Below, piece by piece: positions 35,627 through 43,027 of a stretch of 64,000 bases of DNA. Source of the DNA: Natronosalvus amylolyticus (GTDB taxonomy: Archaea; Halobacteriota; Halobacteria; Halobacteriales; Natrialbaceae); NCBI RefSeq assembly GCF_024298845.1, contig NZ_CP101156.1, forward strand, positions 2,046,001 to 2,110,000, in the 5' to 3' direction. The number at the start of each line of letters is the position of its first letter. Positions within the stretch are counted from its first letter, which is position 1. The notes beneath the pieces are model-generated. The model saw nothing but the letters and a program-made list of their open reading frames with translations. It was not told the origin of the DNA and searched no databases. Both the position numbers and the translations under genes were made by a program.

Positions 35627-36106
35627 TCAGAGGCGGTGCACGAATCCGGTCGTGATGAGGCCGCCAACGATGAGCAAGAGGATACCGATAACGGCCGCCG
35701 CACGGAACATCGGCAACGCGTTCTGGGCCGGTTCGCGGAGTTTCTTGCCGTTCAGCCCCGATTCGAAGCGTTTCGCTCCGATTTCGACCAGCGCAGCGAG
35801 AGCCACCCAGAGAACGAGCATGAAAATGACGAGTTGGCCGTTCGTCGAACTGAACAGACTCGGCCCACCCTCGCCGTCGAAGCTGTACAGTACGCCCGCG
35901 AGGTGGCCACCCGTCACCAGAAGGACGACTGCACTCACACGCGAGAGCATCGTTAGCTTCGAGGAGAGGACCTCGAGCGGTTTGGTCGTGTTGAAGGCCC
36001 CATCTCGAGCCAGCGGTAAGACGACGAAGGCCACGTAAAAGACGCTGCCCGCCCACACGGCGGCAAACACCAGGTGGACGATTCGCGAGACGGCATCGAC
36101 AGGCAT
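35627..36106 (-). CDS. CopD-like four-helix membrane protein
   Basis: 159 residues, four hydrophobic helices: IVHLVFAAVWAGSVFYVAFVVLPLA, LSRVSAVVLLVTGGHLAGVLY, LVIFMLVLWVALAALVEIG and MFRAAAVIGILLLIVGGLITTGFV. The HLVFAAVWAGSVFYVAFVVLP start is the CopD/DUF2269-like motif with a His in helix 1. Copper transport is possible by family name, but metal ligands are few. A redox or haem role is equally open. It lies alone between genes on the same strand. Confidence 0.78.
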   Translation of the reverse strand: MPVDAVSRIVHLVFAAVWAGSVFYVAFVVLPLARDGAFNTTKPLEVLSSKLTMLSRVSAVVLLVTGGHLAGVLYSFDGEGGPSLFSSTNGQLVIFMLVLWVALAALVEIGAKRFESGLNGKKLREPAQNALPMFRAAAVIGILLLIVGGLITTGFVHRL

Positions 36107-36176
36107 ACCCGACTCTTGGGTAGCAACCGTATTAGCATTGTGACTTTCGCCGAGACGCGAATATCCGGATGCAAGC

Positions 36177-36731
36177 TCACTCGAGCCAGTCAGGTGTCCA
36201 CTCGACGAGTCGACGGCGAAGCAGTGCGTAAATCACCGAAACGACGACCAAGGTGAGGATGAGTGTTCTGAGGAGTCCGTCGAACACGATCAGCGGAACG
36301 ACCGCAAGCGAGACGGCCAGGACGGCGTCTTCGGGCGCACCATCGTAACGAATCCAGCGGCGAGGGCGGACCCAACGACCGCGGACGTGATCGTAGACGG
36401 CGCGGTCGGTCGGATTCGTCCACGGATCCATTTCGGGGCCGCCGCCAGCGGCGTCACTGACCGCGTGCACCCACGCCGTAAGCGCGAACGCCGCGAGGAA
36501 TGCGGTGAGCGCCGACGGGACCAGGAGTGCAACGGCGAGCATCGGGACGGTGAGCACGCCACCCACGAGCGGAAAATGGAACGTCCGACGATGGATGAAC
36601 ACGAGGTCAAAATCCGGAGCGAGGCCGCCGATGATCGCCCCCACAGCGAGCGGAGCAGCCAGTTCCGGAACCGCGTACGCGACCGGCGCAACGAGCGCCA
36701 GTCCGAGGAACACGTGCGTTGTCGCCATCAT
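36177..36731 (-). CDS. Membrane-bound metal-dependent hydrolase-like protein (DUF457/YdjM)
   Basis: 184 residues. It starts MMATTHVFLGLALVAPVAY, with a His in helix 1, followed by GGLAPDFDLVFIHRRTFHFPLVGG, which contains the Asp and His cluster typical of the DUF457/YdjM family, and several helices to VVPLIVFDGLLRTLILTLVVVSVIYALL. The family is annotated as metal-dependent hydrolase by motif only. ATG 36728 is an equally good start. It lies 57 bp from the dUTPase stop region on the same strand. Confidence 0.83.
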   Translation of the reverse strand: MMATTHVFLGLALVAPVAYAVPELAAPLAVGAIIGGLAPDFDLVFIHRRTFHFPLVGGVLTVPMLAVALLVPSALTAFLAAFALTAWVHAVSDAAGGGPEMDPWTNPTDRAVYDHVRGRWVRPRRWIRYDGAPEDAVLAVSLAVVPLIVFDGLLRTLILTLVVVSVIYALLRRRLVEWTPDWLE

Positions 36732-36788
36732 CGCAGTGGTAGCCTTACAATTGCACGCGCTAAAACGGTATGCCAACCGGAAGGCACA

Positions 36789-37268
36789 CTAGAGATTTTC
36801 ACCCTGATAGCTCCCGTCGTACGTAGCTTGGTGCTCCGCCTTCGCGAAGACGAGTTGTGCAATCCGGGCCCCGCGCTCGAGTTCGATATCGTGATGAACT
36901 TGCATTAGCCCTTCCCCCCGTCCCTCGTAGCCCGCGTCCCAGACCGCAGTGTTGAGCATACAGGAGTTTCGCATGAGCGACGACCGCGGATAGACGAAAC
37001 CGATGTGGCCGTCGGGGATGCGGATTCGTTCACCGTATCGGACGACGTAGGACCCCTCTGGCAGATAGTAGCTGTCGGGGTCTTTTTGCTCGAGTTGCTC
37101 GAGCGGCCGGGCTACCCGATCCCCGACCTCTTTGTCCGCTTTGGTAATTCGCCCCGGCTCGAGTTGTTCGAACACGACGTCGAGGGTCAGGTCGACGCCG
37201 TTTGGCTGTACCTGCTCGCCGGTGGTCGGCGATACGTGGTTGGCGACGAACTCGCCGGAACGGTACAT
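36789..37268 (-). CDS. dut: dUTP diphosphatase (archaeal Dut/Dcd family)
   Basis: 159 residues. The family motifs are VQPNGVDLTLDVVFE near the N-terminus, GHIGFVYPRSSLMRNSC (P-R-S-S-L phosphate loop), AVWDAGYEGRGEGLMQVHHD and GARIAQLVFAKAE. It hydrolyses dUTP to dUMP and keeps uracil out of DNA. dCTP deaminases share this fold but are longer, about 190-200 residues, so Dut is preferred, with Dcd as the alternative. ATG 37268 begins the conserved MYRSGEFV. The open frame upstream is not conserved in composition. Confidence 0.87.
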   Translation of the reverse strand: MYRSGEFVANHVSPTTGEQVQPNGVDLTLDVVFEQLEPGRITKADKEVGDRVARPLEQLEQKDPDSYYLPEGSYVVRYGERIRIPDGHIGFVYPRSSLMRNSCMLNTAVWDAGYEGRGEGLMQVHHDIELERGARIAQLVFAKAEHQATYDGSYQGENL

Positions 37269-37538
37269 ACAGACTCCACCTCGAGGGATGAACAAAAGCG
37301 TATCGCGTTCGGATACAGCGCAACTGCTCGTAGACGGGTTTTGACTCGACAGACCATCGTGGAAGGTGACCCTGACCCAGTACCGCCGCCCACACGCTCT
37401 CGAATAACAGACTTTCGAGGGACACACGCTGTCAGCGAACGAAAAGTGACCGAGCGTCCAGGATGAGCGCAAAAGTTGCGGCGAGCGTTCCCGAGAGGAG
37501 GAAATTCACATGGTTGATTGGGATAGAAACACGCTGGA

Positions 37539-37544
37539 TTTATC
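37539..37544 (+). promoter_or_regulatory. TATA box of the aconitase gene
   Basis: TTTATC lies 28-33 bp before the ATG at 37572, consistent with transcription starting at or just before the start codon. Confidence 0.45.
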
Positions 37545-37571
37545 AGGCAGGAAAGCCCACTTTTTGGTGCT

Positions 37572-39539
37572 ATGGGACAGACGCTTACCGAGAAAATTCT
37601 CGAAGATCACCTCGTCGAGGGCGAACTCGAAACTGGCGAGGAGATCGGGATCGAGATCGACCAGGTGCTGACACAGGACACCACGGGAACGATGGTCTGG
37701 CTCCAGTTCGAAGCGATGGGACTGGACGAGGTCCAGACCGAAATCGCGGCCCAGTACTGTGACCACCAGACGTACCAGTTCGACTTCAAAAACACCGACG
37801 ACCACCGTTTCCTGCGTTCTGCTGCCGGCACGTTCGGGGCACACTTCTCTCGCCCCGGTAACGGCATCTGTCACAACGTCCACCGGGAGAACTTCGCCGC
37901 CCCCGGCAAGACGTTGCTCGGCTCCGACAGCCACACCCCAACCCCCGGCGGAATGGGCGAACTCGCCATCGGTGCCGGCGGTATCGACGTCACCGTCGCC
38001 ATGGGTGGCGCACCGTACTACATCGAGATGCCCGAAATCGTCGAGGTCCGCCTCGAGGGCGAACTCCCCGAGTGGGCCACCGCGAAAGACGTCATCCTCG
38101 AGATGCTGCGCCGCCTGTCCGTGAAAGGTGGCGTCGGCAAAATCCTCGAGTACACCGGCCCCGGTGCCGAAACCCTCACCGCGCCCGAGCGAATGACCAT
38201 CACCAACATGGGCACCGAACTCGGCGCAACGACGTCGATTTTCGGTACCGACGAGCAGACCAAAGACTACCTCGAGCGCGTCGGCCGCGGCGACGAGTAC
38301 GTCGAACTCCAGCCCGACGACGACGCCGAGTACGACGACCAGATCGTCGTCGATCTCTCGGACCTCGAGCCGTTGATCGCCGAACCCTCGATGCCCGACA
38401 AGGTCGTCCCCGTCCGCGAGGTCGCCGGCCAGTCCGTCGAACAGGTCATCGTCGGCTCCTGTACCAACGGCGGCTACGAGGACATCCTCCCCGTCGCGAA
38501 GATGCTCGAGGGGCGCGAAACTTCGATGGAAACGGAGACCATCGTCGCACCCGGCTCCAAGCAGGCCTCCGAGATGCTCGCCCGCAAAGGCTGGGTCGCC
38601 GAGATGATGGCCGCCGGCGTCAACTTCTCGGAAGCCACCTGCGGTGCCTGTATCGGTATCGGTCACGTTCCCGCGAGCGATTCCGTCTCGCTGCGAACGT
38701 TCAACCGCAACTTCGAGGGCCGTTCGGGCATCGAAGACGACAACGTCTACCTCTGTTCGCCGGAAGTCGCCGCCGCCGCCGCGCTCAAAGGCGAAATCGT
38801 CGACCCACGAGACCTGGCCGACGAACTCGGCGACCTCGAGGCACCCGGCGTCGAACTCCCCGAGAAGTACGACGGCTCCAAAACCGACCTCATCGCACCG
38901 GACGAGGCCGTCGACGACGAACTCATCAAAGGGCCGAACATCGGCGACGTCCCGATTCGCGACCAGCTCGGCTCCGAGGTCGCCGGCGAAGCACTGCTCA
39001 AGATGGAGGACAACATCACGACCGACCACATCATCCCCGCGACTCAGGACATCCTGATGTACCGGTCGAACGTCCCCAAACTGAGCGAGTTCACGCTCTC
39101 TCGCGTCGACGACACCTTCGCCCAGCGCGCACTCGACGCCGACGGCGGGTTCCTCGTCGCCGGCGAGAACTACGGCCAGGGTTCCTCGCGAGAACACGCC
39201 GCCCTCTGTCCGATGTATCTCGGCATCGAGGCGGTGCTCGCCCAGAGCTTCGCCCGGATCCACCGCGCGAACCTCTTTAACTTCGGAATCGTCCCGCTGA
39301 CCATCGACGAGGACACCTACGACGCGATCGACCAGGGTGACGACCTCGAGATCGTCGACGACGTCTACGAAGCCGTCACGAGCGGTCAGGAAGAATTCAC
39401 CGTCCGCGTCAACGGCGACGAGTACACCGCAACGCTCGACGCCTCCGAGCGAGAACGCGACATTCTCGCTGCCGGCGGCAAACTCGCCTGGACGAAAGCC
39501 CAGGCCGAAGACTCGGGCGCAGCACCTGCCGACGACTGA
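37572..39539 (+). CDS. acnA: Aconitate hydratase
   Basis: 655 residues, the shorter haloarchaeal type rather than the ~890-residue bacterial AcnA. It interconverts citrate and isocitrate in the TCA cycle. [4Fe-4S] ligands appear as VIVGSCTNGGYEDI and SEATCGACIGIGHVP. SDSHTPTPGGMGELAIGAGG marks the substrate region, and the C-terminal swivel domain holds GENYGQGSSREHAALCPMYLG. ATG 37572 is clear. It stands as a single gene. A large antisense open frame is a GC-codon shadow. Confidence 0.95.
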   Translation: MGQTLTEKILEDHLVEGELETGEEIGIEIDQVLTQDTTGTMVWLQFEAMGLDEVQTEIAAQYCDHQTYQFDFKNTDDHRFLRSAAGTFGAHFSRPGNGICHNVHRENFAAPGKTLLGSDSHTPTPGGMGELAIGAGGIDVTVAMGGAPYYIEMPEIVEVRLEGELPEWATAKDVILEMLRRLSVKGGVGKILEYTGPGAETLTAPERMTITNMGTELGATTSIFGTDEQTKDYLERVGRGDEYVELQPDDDAEYDDQIVVDLSDLEPLIAEPSMPDKVVPVREVAGQSVEQVIVGSCTNGGYEDILPVAKMLEGRETSMETETIVAPGSKQASEMLARKGWVAEMMAAGVNFSEATCGACIGIGHVPASDSVSLRTFNRNFEGRSGIEDDNVYLCSPEVAAAAALKGEIVDPRDLADELGDLEAPGVELPEKYDGSKTDLIAPDEAVDDELIKGPNIGDVPIRDQLGSEVAGEALLKMEDNITTDHIIPATQDILMYRSNVPKLSEFTLSRVDDTFAQRALDADGGFLVAGENYGQGSSREHAALCPMYLGIEAVLAQSFARIHRANLFNFGIVPLTIDEDTYDAIDQGDDLEIVDDVYEAVTSGQEEFTVRVNGDEYTATLDASERERDILAAGGKLAWTKAQAEDSGAAPADD

Positions 39540-39557
39540 TCGGATCACCGGCCGAGA

Positions 39558-39563
39558 TTTTTT
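39558..39563 (+). terminator. U-rich stretch after aconitase
   Basis: Six Ts begin 19 bp after the aconitase stop codon, preceded by GC-rich CACCGGCCGAG. T-runs alone can terminate archaeal transcription. Confidence 0.4.
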
Positions 39564-40120
39564 GACGGGGCGATAGACCTGCTCGAGTGTGGGGTACGCT
39601 CTCCGGCCACTCGCGATCACTCTGGTCTGTCGAAGAAAACTGCCTCGAGTGAGTCGGGCGACCCCCCGGAAGCCCGTAATCGAGGCAAGTAACGTCCGGG
39701 AATCCGGCACGCAATCGACGACCACACGTCCCCCAACGTGTCGCCGCCGACGGGCCGATGGGGGCTGAGTTTCGGGCAGGAATGCTGCCACAGGCTCAGC
39801 GCCCATCGACATTCGTGGTACCGCTTCCCATCAATAACGTAGGGCCAGCGCGTCTTAACAGTTCTGCGTACCGACGGGTTCGAAGCGCCTCGAGTGTCCT
39901 ATGCCCAGCACGTTGTCCTCCATGTGGTGAACCGAACGAGTGAGGACACTGTCTCTCGAGGGAGCGCGAGTTCAACTCGAGGAGAATGAACGGCAGCAGC
40001 AAAACTCGAGGTCACCACAACTCTATCGCCGAAACGAACGGTTTCCTCGGTGTCCGTCCCGTCAACCGTCGTTTTACTGCTGCCTCGGGTGTGTGGCTGG
40101 AGGTCAACGGTGTCACTACA
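39564..40120. other. Long gene-free stretch between convergent genes
   Basis: I see no convincing coding region. Short open frames on both strands encode Arg/Ser/Pro-rich peptides unlike haloarchaeal proteins. Several CTCGAG sites and small palindromes occur, but no recognisable transposase remnant, tRNA or rRNA. Confidence 0.5.
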
Positions 40121-40214
40121 ATATGGGGGAGGGACCAACACCGAGTCGTGCCCTCCATGCTGGGAGCACACCTATTGGGGGTGCCGCCAATCCGGGGGGA
40201 TCGGCGGCCCTTTT
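40121..40214 (+). ncRNA. Candidate structured RNA ending in a terminator-like hairpin
   Basis: Consecutive stems can be drawn on the plus strand. GGAGGG (40128-40133) pairs with CCCTCC (40151-40156), with CAC/GTG stacked inside. GCAC pairs with GTGC (40166-40184). GCCGCC-A-ATCC pairs with GGAT-C-GGCGGC around a GGGG loop (40183-40208), followed by CC and four Ts. The last stem plus T-run resembles an intrinsic terminator. The third stem competes with the second by two bases. Whether it is transcribed is unknown. Confidence 0.35.
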
Positions 40215-40325
40215 CGACAGTCGCTGTACACCATCGCTCAATTTTTTGGTCCCGTCCCAAAGTCCTCTACCGATTGTCTCATCCTCGAGTGGGACTCGAG
40301 CCACGGCAGCGAAAACGGTGATCGC

Positions 40326-40790
40326 TTATGACGAACCAGATGTCTCGTCGCACTCGAGGTGGAACGACCGATCGTTTGCCGTCACTTCAGCCGAGTCAGT
40401 TTCTGCGGTGATCGTCACCGTCACCTTGCCACTCGCCGTGCAGTTGGCCTCGAGGGTGTACGTGTGGTCCGCACCGGATTCGAGTGTGCGCTCGAGTTCA
40501 CTTTCGAAATCACCCTCGTCGAATCCCTCGGGTGAATCCTCGAGTTCGATCGTGAGATCGGCCTCGTCACTGAACTGATTGGTGATCTCCAATGTGTCGA
40601 CGGGATCGCCCTCGGTTGCATTGAACTTCTCGCCGACCCCGTCAATTTTGAGGTAGGCCTCGTCATCATCGACGACAGAGATATCTATCGATCGGTCGGC
40701 CGCAAGTCCGCTGAACGCGCCGCTCGCTGTCACGAGCGCAATGACGGCGACCAGACCGACGGCGAGGCTGACGAGTTTCGTCCGATTCAT
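40326..40790 (-). CDS. Small exported beta-rich protein (DUF1102/TasA-like candidate)
   Basis: 154 residues. The hydrophobic N-terminus MNRTKLVSLAVGLVAVIALV is followed by TASGAFSGLAADRSIDISVV, the same SGAFS-x-x-x-[AS]-x-R-[ST] junction as in the proteins at 41721 and 42434. The mature part is acidic and beta-rich (LEITNQFSDEADLTIELED, HTYTLEANCTASGKVTVTITAE). The signal lacks twin arginines, so Sec export is expected. It lies 4 bp downstream of the DUF7344 regulator gene, surely one operon. Function is inferred from the locus: a possible minor surface or fibre subunit. Confidence 0.72.
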   Translation of the reverse strand: MNRTKLVSLAVGLVAVIALVTASGAFSGLAADRSIDISVVDDDEAYLKIDGVGEKFNATEGDPVDTLEITNQFSDEADLTIELEDSPEGFDEGDFESELERTLESGADHTYTLEANCTASGKVTVTITAETDSAEVTANDRSFHLECDETSGSS

Positions 40791-40794
40791 CGAT

Positions 40795-41385
40795 TTACTC
40801 GACCCCCGGTGGCTCGCCACTGATACCGAGGCGATTCCGCCGGGAGTAGTACCGATGTGCCAGCGCCGAGACGGCGAGCGTCACCACGACGAAGATCGTC
40901 CAGGCGGACATCGGGAGCATCGCAAACGGAGCAATCCCCACCGTTGCCCCACCCAGTACGAGCGCGATAACGCCCGTCAGTCCGAGGTAGTAGTCGCTCC
41001 AAGGGAGTTCACGCCCGCGAATGACGTCCATGTAGATTTCGACGTCCTCGAGCGCTTCGGTCGGCTCGACCGTTCCGCGGTCGCTGTTGTAGTCGACGAC
41101 CCCCGATTTGTCCATCTTCGGCAGGTGCGATTGCTGGAGTGCCGTATAGACCCGTTTTCGATCCTTGCTCGAGACTTCCTCGAGTGCGTTGCCGTCCTCC
41201 CAGGCGGCGATCTCCTGTGAGAGCGTCCCGATCTCGAGTGCCTGGTCCTCGCGCATGAGTGCGTGAAGAATGTGCCGTCGACGCTGATTTGCGAGTAGTT
41301 CGAACAGTTCGTCCTCCGAAAGTGTTGTCGTAGCTGATGCTTGTCGCTCACGTCCCCCCAAGGACGTCGCGCTTGCGGTCCCCAT
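40795..41385 (-). CDS. Membrane-anchored DUF7344-type winged-helix regulator
   Basis: 196 residues. The N-terminal winged helix reads LSEDELFELLANQRRRHILHALMREDQALEIGTLSQEIAAWEDG, with the haloarchaeal NQRRRHIL motif quoted in parts as DELFELLANQRRRHIL and LEIGTLSQEIAAWE. VSSKDRKRVYTALQQSHLPKMDKSGVVDYN follows, typical of DUF7344. The C-terminus has two membrane helices (YYLGLTGVIALVLGGATVG and WTIFVVVTLAVSALAHRYY). A membrane-bound transcription factor next to surface-protein genes suggests it senses envelope state. The likely target is the shared 335-bp divergent promoter with AGTCAAC repeats. Confidence 0.85.
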   Translation of the reverse strand: MGTASATSLGGRERQASATTTLSEDELFELLANQRRRHILHALMREDQALEIGTLSQEIAAWEDGNALEEVSSKDRKRVYTALQQSHLPKMDKSGVVDYNSDRGTVEPTEALEDVEIYMDVIRGRELPWSDYYLGLTGVIALVLGGATVGIAPFAMLPMSAWTIFVVVTLAVSALAHRYYSRRNRLGISGEPPGVE

Positions 41386-41720
41386 TACCAGTGGCTATTC
41401 GATGGTAGTGTATTAAATCCTCTGATCAGTCATCCATCCTAACATATTCACCGGTGGAAAATAGCCCCAGAACGGGGTGCAAATTCAGACTTCGGAGAAC
41501 GGACTTCTCGAGGTTCCTGTAACCAGTCAACCCCAGTAATACCGTTCGTTCGTCAGTTTCAGGCACCGGTTTCGGACGTTCCAAGCGGTCCAATACCAGT
41601 ACGTGAGTGTCGTTGACCGACAGTCAACTGTCGGGAGTAGGGAGTCAATTCCCGGATTACAATATGCCTACTGGCGAGTGGTTGACTCGAGTCCCTTAGG
41701 GGGGACCGGTGACAAACGAT
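41386..41720. promoter_or_regulatory. Divergent promoter region with repeated AGTCAAC motifs
   Basis: Five AGTCAAC-like words lie in 165 bp: 41525 (+), 41612 (as GTTGACC), 41622 (+), 41643 (AGTCAAT) and 41681 (as GTTGACT). Two interlock as GTTGAC-CGACA-GTCAAC and CCGACAG-TCAA-CTGTCGG (41612-41634). TATTAAAT around 41412-41419 is placed as the TATA box for the minus-strand regulator gene. Confidence 0.6.
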
Positions 41721-42389
41721 ATGCAACGACGCAAATTCGTAATCGGAATGGGCGCATTGGCATCAGGAACAGCGGCTGCGGTTGGCTCGGGTGCGTTCTC
41801 GGCAGTGTCCGCCGAACGTACCGTGAGTGTCGAAGTTGCCGATGAGGATACAGACGCGCTGTTGGGATTGGAACCGCTCGATACTGATCGAGTAGTTGAT
41901 ACAGGTGAGGGAATCGAAATTGATCTCACTGGCGAAGCTGGTGATGATGACGGTGTTGAACCTAAGGGATTAAACCCGAACGCATCAACCGATTTCACCG
42001 ACCTCTTCAACGTCGTCAATCAGAGTACGAACGACGTTTTGTTCGGCACTTTTGGAGGAATGGATATTAGAGATCAGAATGACGCTATAGATGGATGGTT
42101 CACTTATTCTACTGACGGAGAGCTAACTGAGGACGGAGAGCAGAATGAGGATGTCGATAACGGAGTTGGTACGGGATCCCCAGAGCTCGAAGAAGTCGAC
42201 GGTGGCTCAGGCTATGTAATTCCGGAGGGTGCGACGATAGACGAAGATAACAACGTTCGTTATCTTGAGCCTGGTGAATCGACACCAGTCTCGTTCACCA
42301 TTCAGACTACCAACGAAGATCTTGAAGATTTCGACGAAGAACTCACAATTGCTGCTGTCGGCGTTGGTACTGCACGTGATCAGCGCTAA
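41721..42389 (+). CDS. Tat-exported beta-rich protein, DUF1102/TasA-like (subunit 1)
   Basis: 222 residues. The start MQRRKFVIGMGALASGTAAA carries a twin-arginine motif and hydrophobic core, then GSGAFSAVSAERTVSVEVADEDTD. The mature protein is extremely acidic with FTDLFNVVNQSTNDVLFGTFGG, which matches the F-x-x-x-F-x-x-x-N strand of TasA/camelysin-like and DUF1102 proteins, and YLEPGESTPVSFTIQTTNEDL near the end, a second beta strand. Codon use is less GC-biased than neighbours (many ATT, GAT, AAT), which could indicate transfer or relaxed selection. First gene of a three-gene plus-strand operon. Confidence 0.75.
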   Translation: MQRRKFVIGMGALASGTAAAVGSGAFSAVSAERTVSVEVADEDTDALLGLEPLDTDRVVDTGEGIEIDLTGEAGDDDGVEPKGLNPNASTDFTDLFNVVNQSTNDVLFGTFGGMDIRDQNDAIDGWFTYSTDGELTEDGEQNEDVDNGVGTGSPELEEVDGGSGYVIPEGATIDEDNNVRYLEPGESTPVSFTIQTTNEDLEDFDEELTIAAVGVGTARDQR

Positions 42390-42433
42390 TGGCGACTAAC
42401 TGATACATCACCGAACATAGAGACACCAAAACG

Positions 42434-43003
42434 ATGAAACGACGAGAAGTGCTATTTGGTGTCGCCGGGTTGACAGCGACTGGTATACTCGCCGCCGGTT
42501 CGGGAGCGTTTTCGGCGACGAGTGTCGAGCGCACCGTATCCGTCAGCCTCGCCGAACAGGATTCGGATGCGTTGCTCACACTCGAAGCCACGTCAGATCT
42601 CGCCGAAATCGGTGATAATGACGGATCGCTGTTGATCACAATCGACGAGGAACTCGGAACCGAATCGGCAACAGGAATCAACGCCAACGCAACGTACGTC
42701 TTCAGCGATGTGTTCACCATACAGAATCTGGGCACGCAAACAGTCGAGGTCAAAGGAGAGGCCGGAAAGCTAACCGAGCCGGACGAAACGACTGGACAAG
42801 CAGACGTTGAACCGCCAGATGACGAAGAGCCGGAAATAACGCTTTGGACCGAAGACGGCGGTTCAGGAGACGCACTGAACGAAGAGCTGGATCCCGGCGA
42901 AGACCCAGTATCCGTTTCAGTCAAAGTAGATACGACGAACGTCGACACGGACGGTGATCTGGTTGATGCCAGTTACGTTATCGTCGCTGAAACATCAGAC
43001 TGA
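42434..43003 (+). CDS. Tat-exported beta-rich protein, DUF1102/TasA-like (subunit 2)
   Basis: 189 residues. MKRREVLFGVAGLTATGILA is a twin-arginine signal. It is followed by GSGAFSATSVERTVSVSLAEQDSDALLTLE, the same junction as the preceding gene over about 25 residues, so the two are paralogues diverged mainly in the mature part. Features include YVFSDVFTIQNLGTQTVEVKGE (F-x-x-x-F-x-x-x-N) and ELDPGEDPVSVSVKVDTTNVD. It is acidic with no C-terminal anchor, so either released or polymerised. It lies 44 bp after subunit 1 and 24 bp before the large surface protein. Confidence 0.75.
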   Translation: MKRREVLFGVAGLTATGILAAGSGAFSATSVERTVSVSLAEQDSDALLTLEATSDLAEIGDNDGSLLITIDEELGTESATGINANATYVFSDVFTIQNLGTQTVEVKGEAGKLTEPDETTGQADVEPPDDEEPEITLWTEDGGSGDALNEELDPGEDPVSVSVKVDTTNVDTDGDLVDASYVIVAETSD

Positions 43004-43027
43004 ATCATGGCACAAAATTTAAAATAA

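Noticed and set aside
37506-39812. 768-residue open frame antisense to aconitase
   Set aside because: It mirrors the third-codon GC pattern of the aconitase gene, has no recognisable domain, and aconitase itself is certain.
39868-39900. GGTTCGAAGC as a tRNA T-loop
   Set aside because: The adjoining bases do not pair into a T-stem, and no acceptor, D or anticodon arm can be built around it.
39986-40331. Plus-strand frames of 93-111 codons in the 39.5-40.3 kb interval
   Set aside because: Arg/Pro/Ser composition is not haloarchaeal, overlapping frames look alike, and the stretch instead forms hairpins.
42390-43027. Twin-arginine protein pair as a toxin-immunity or iron-sulfur oxidoreductase pair
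   Set aside because: No cysteines for cofactors, no enzymatic motif; the paralogy and shared junction fit structural exported proteins better.
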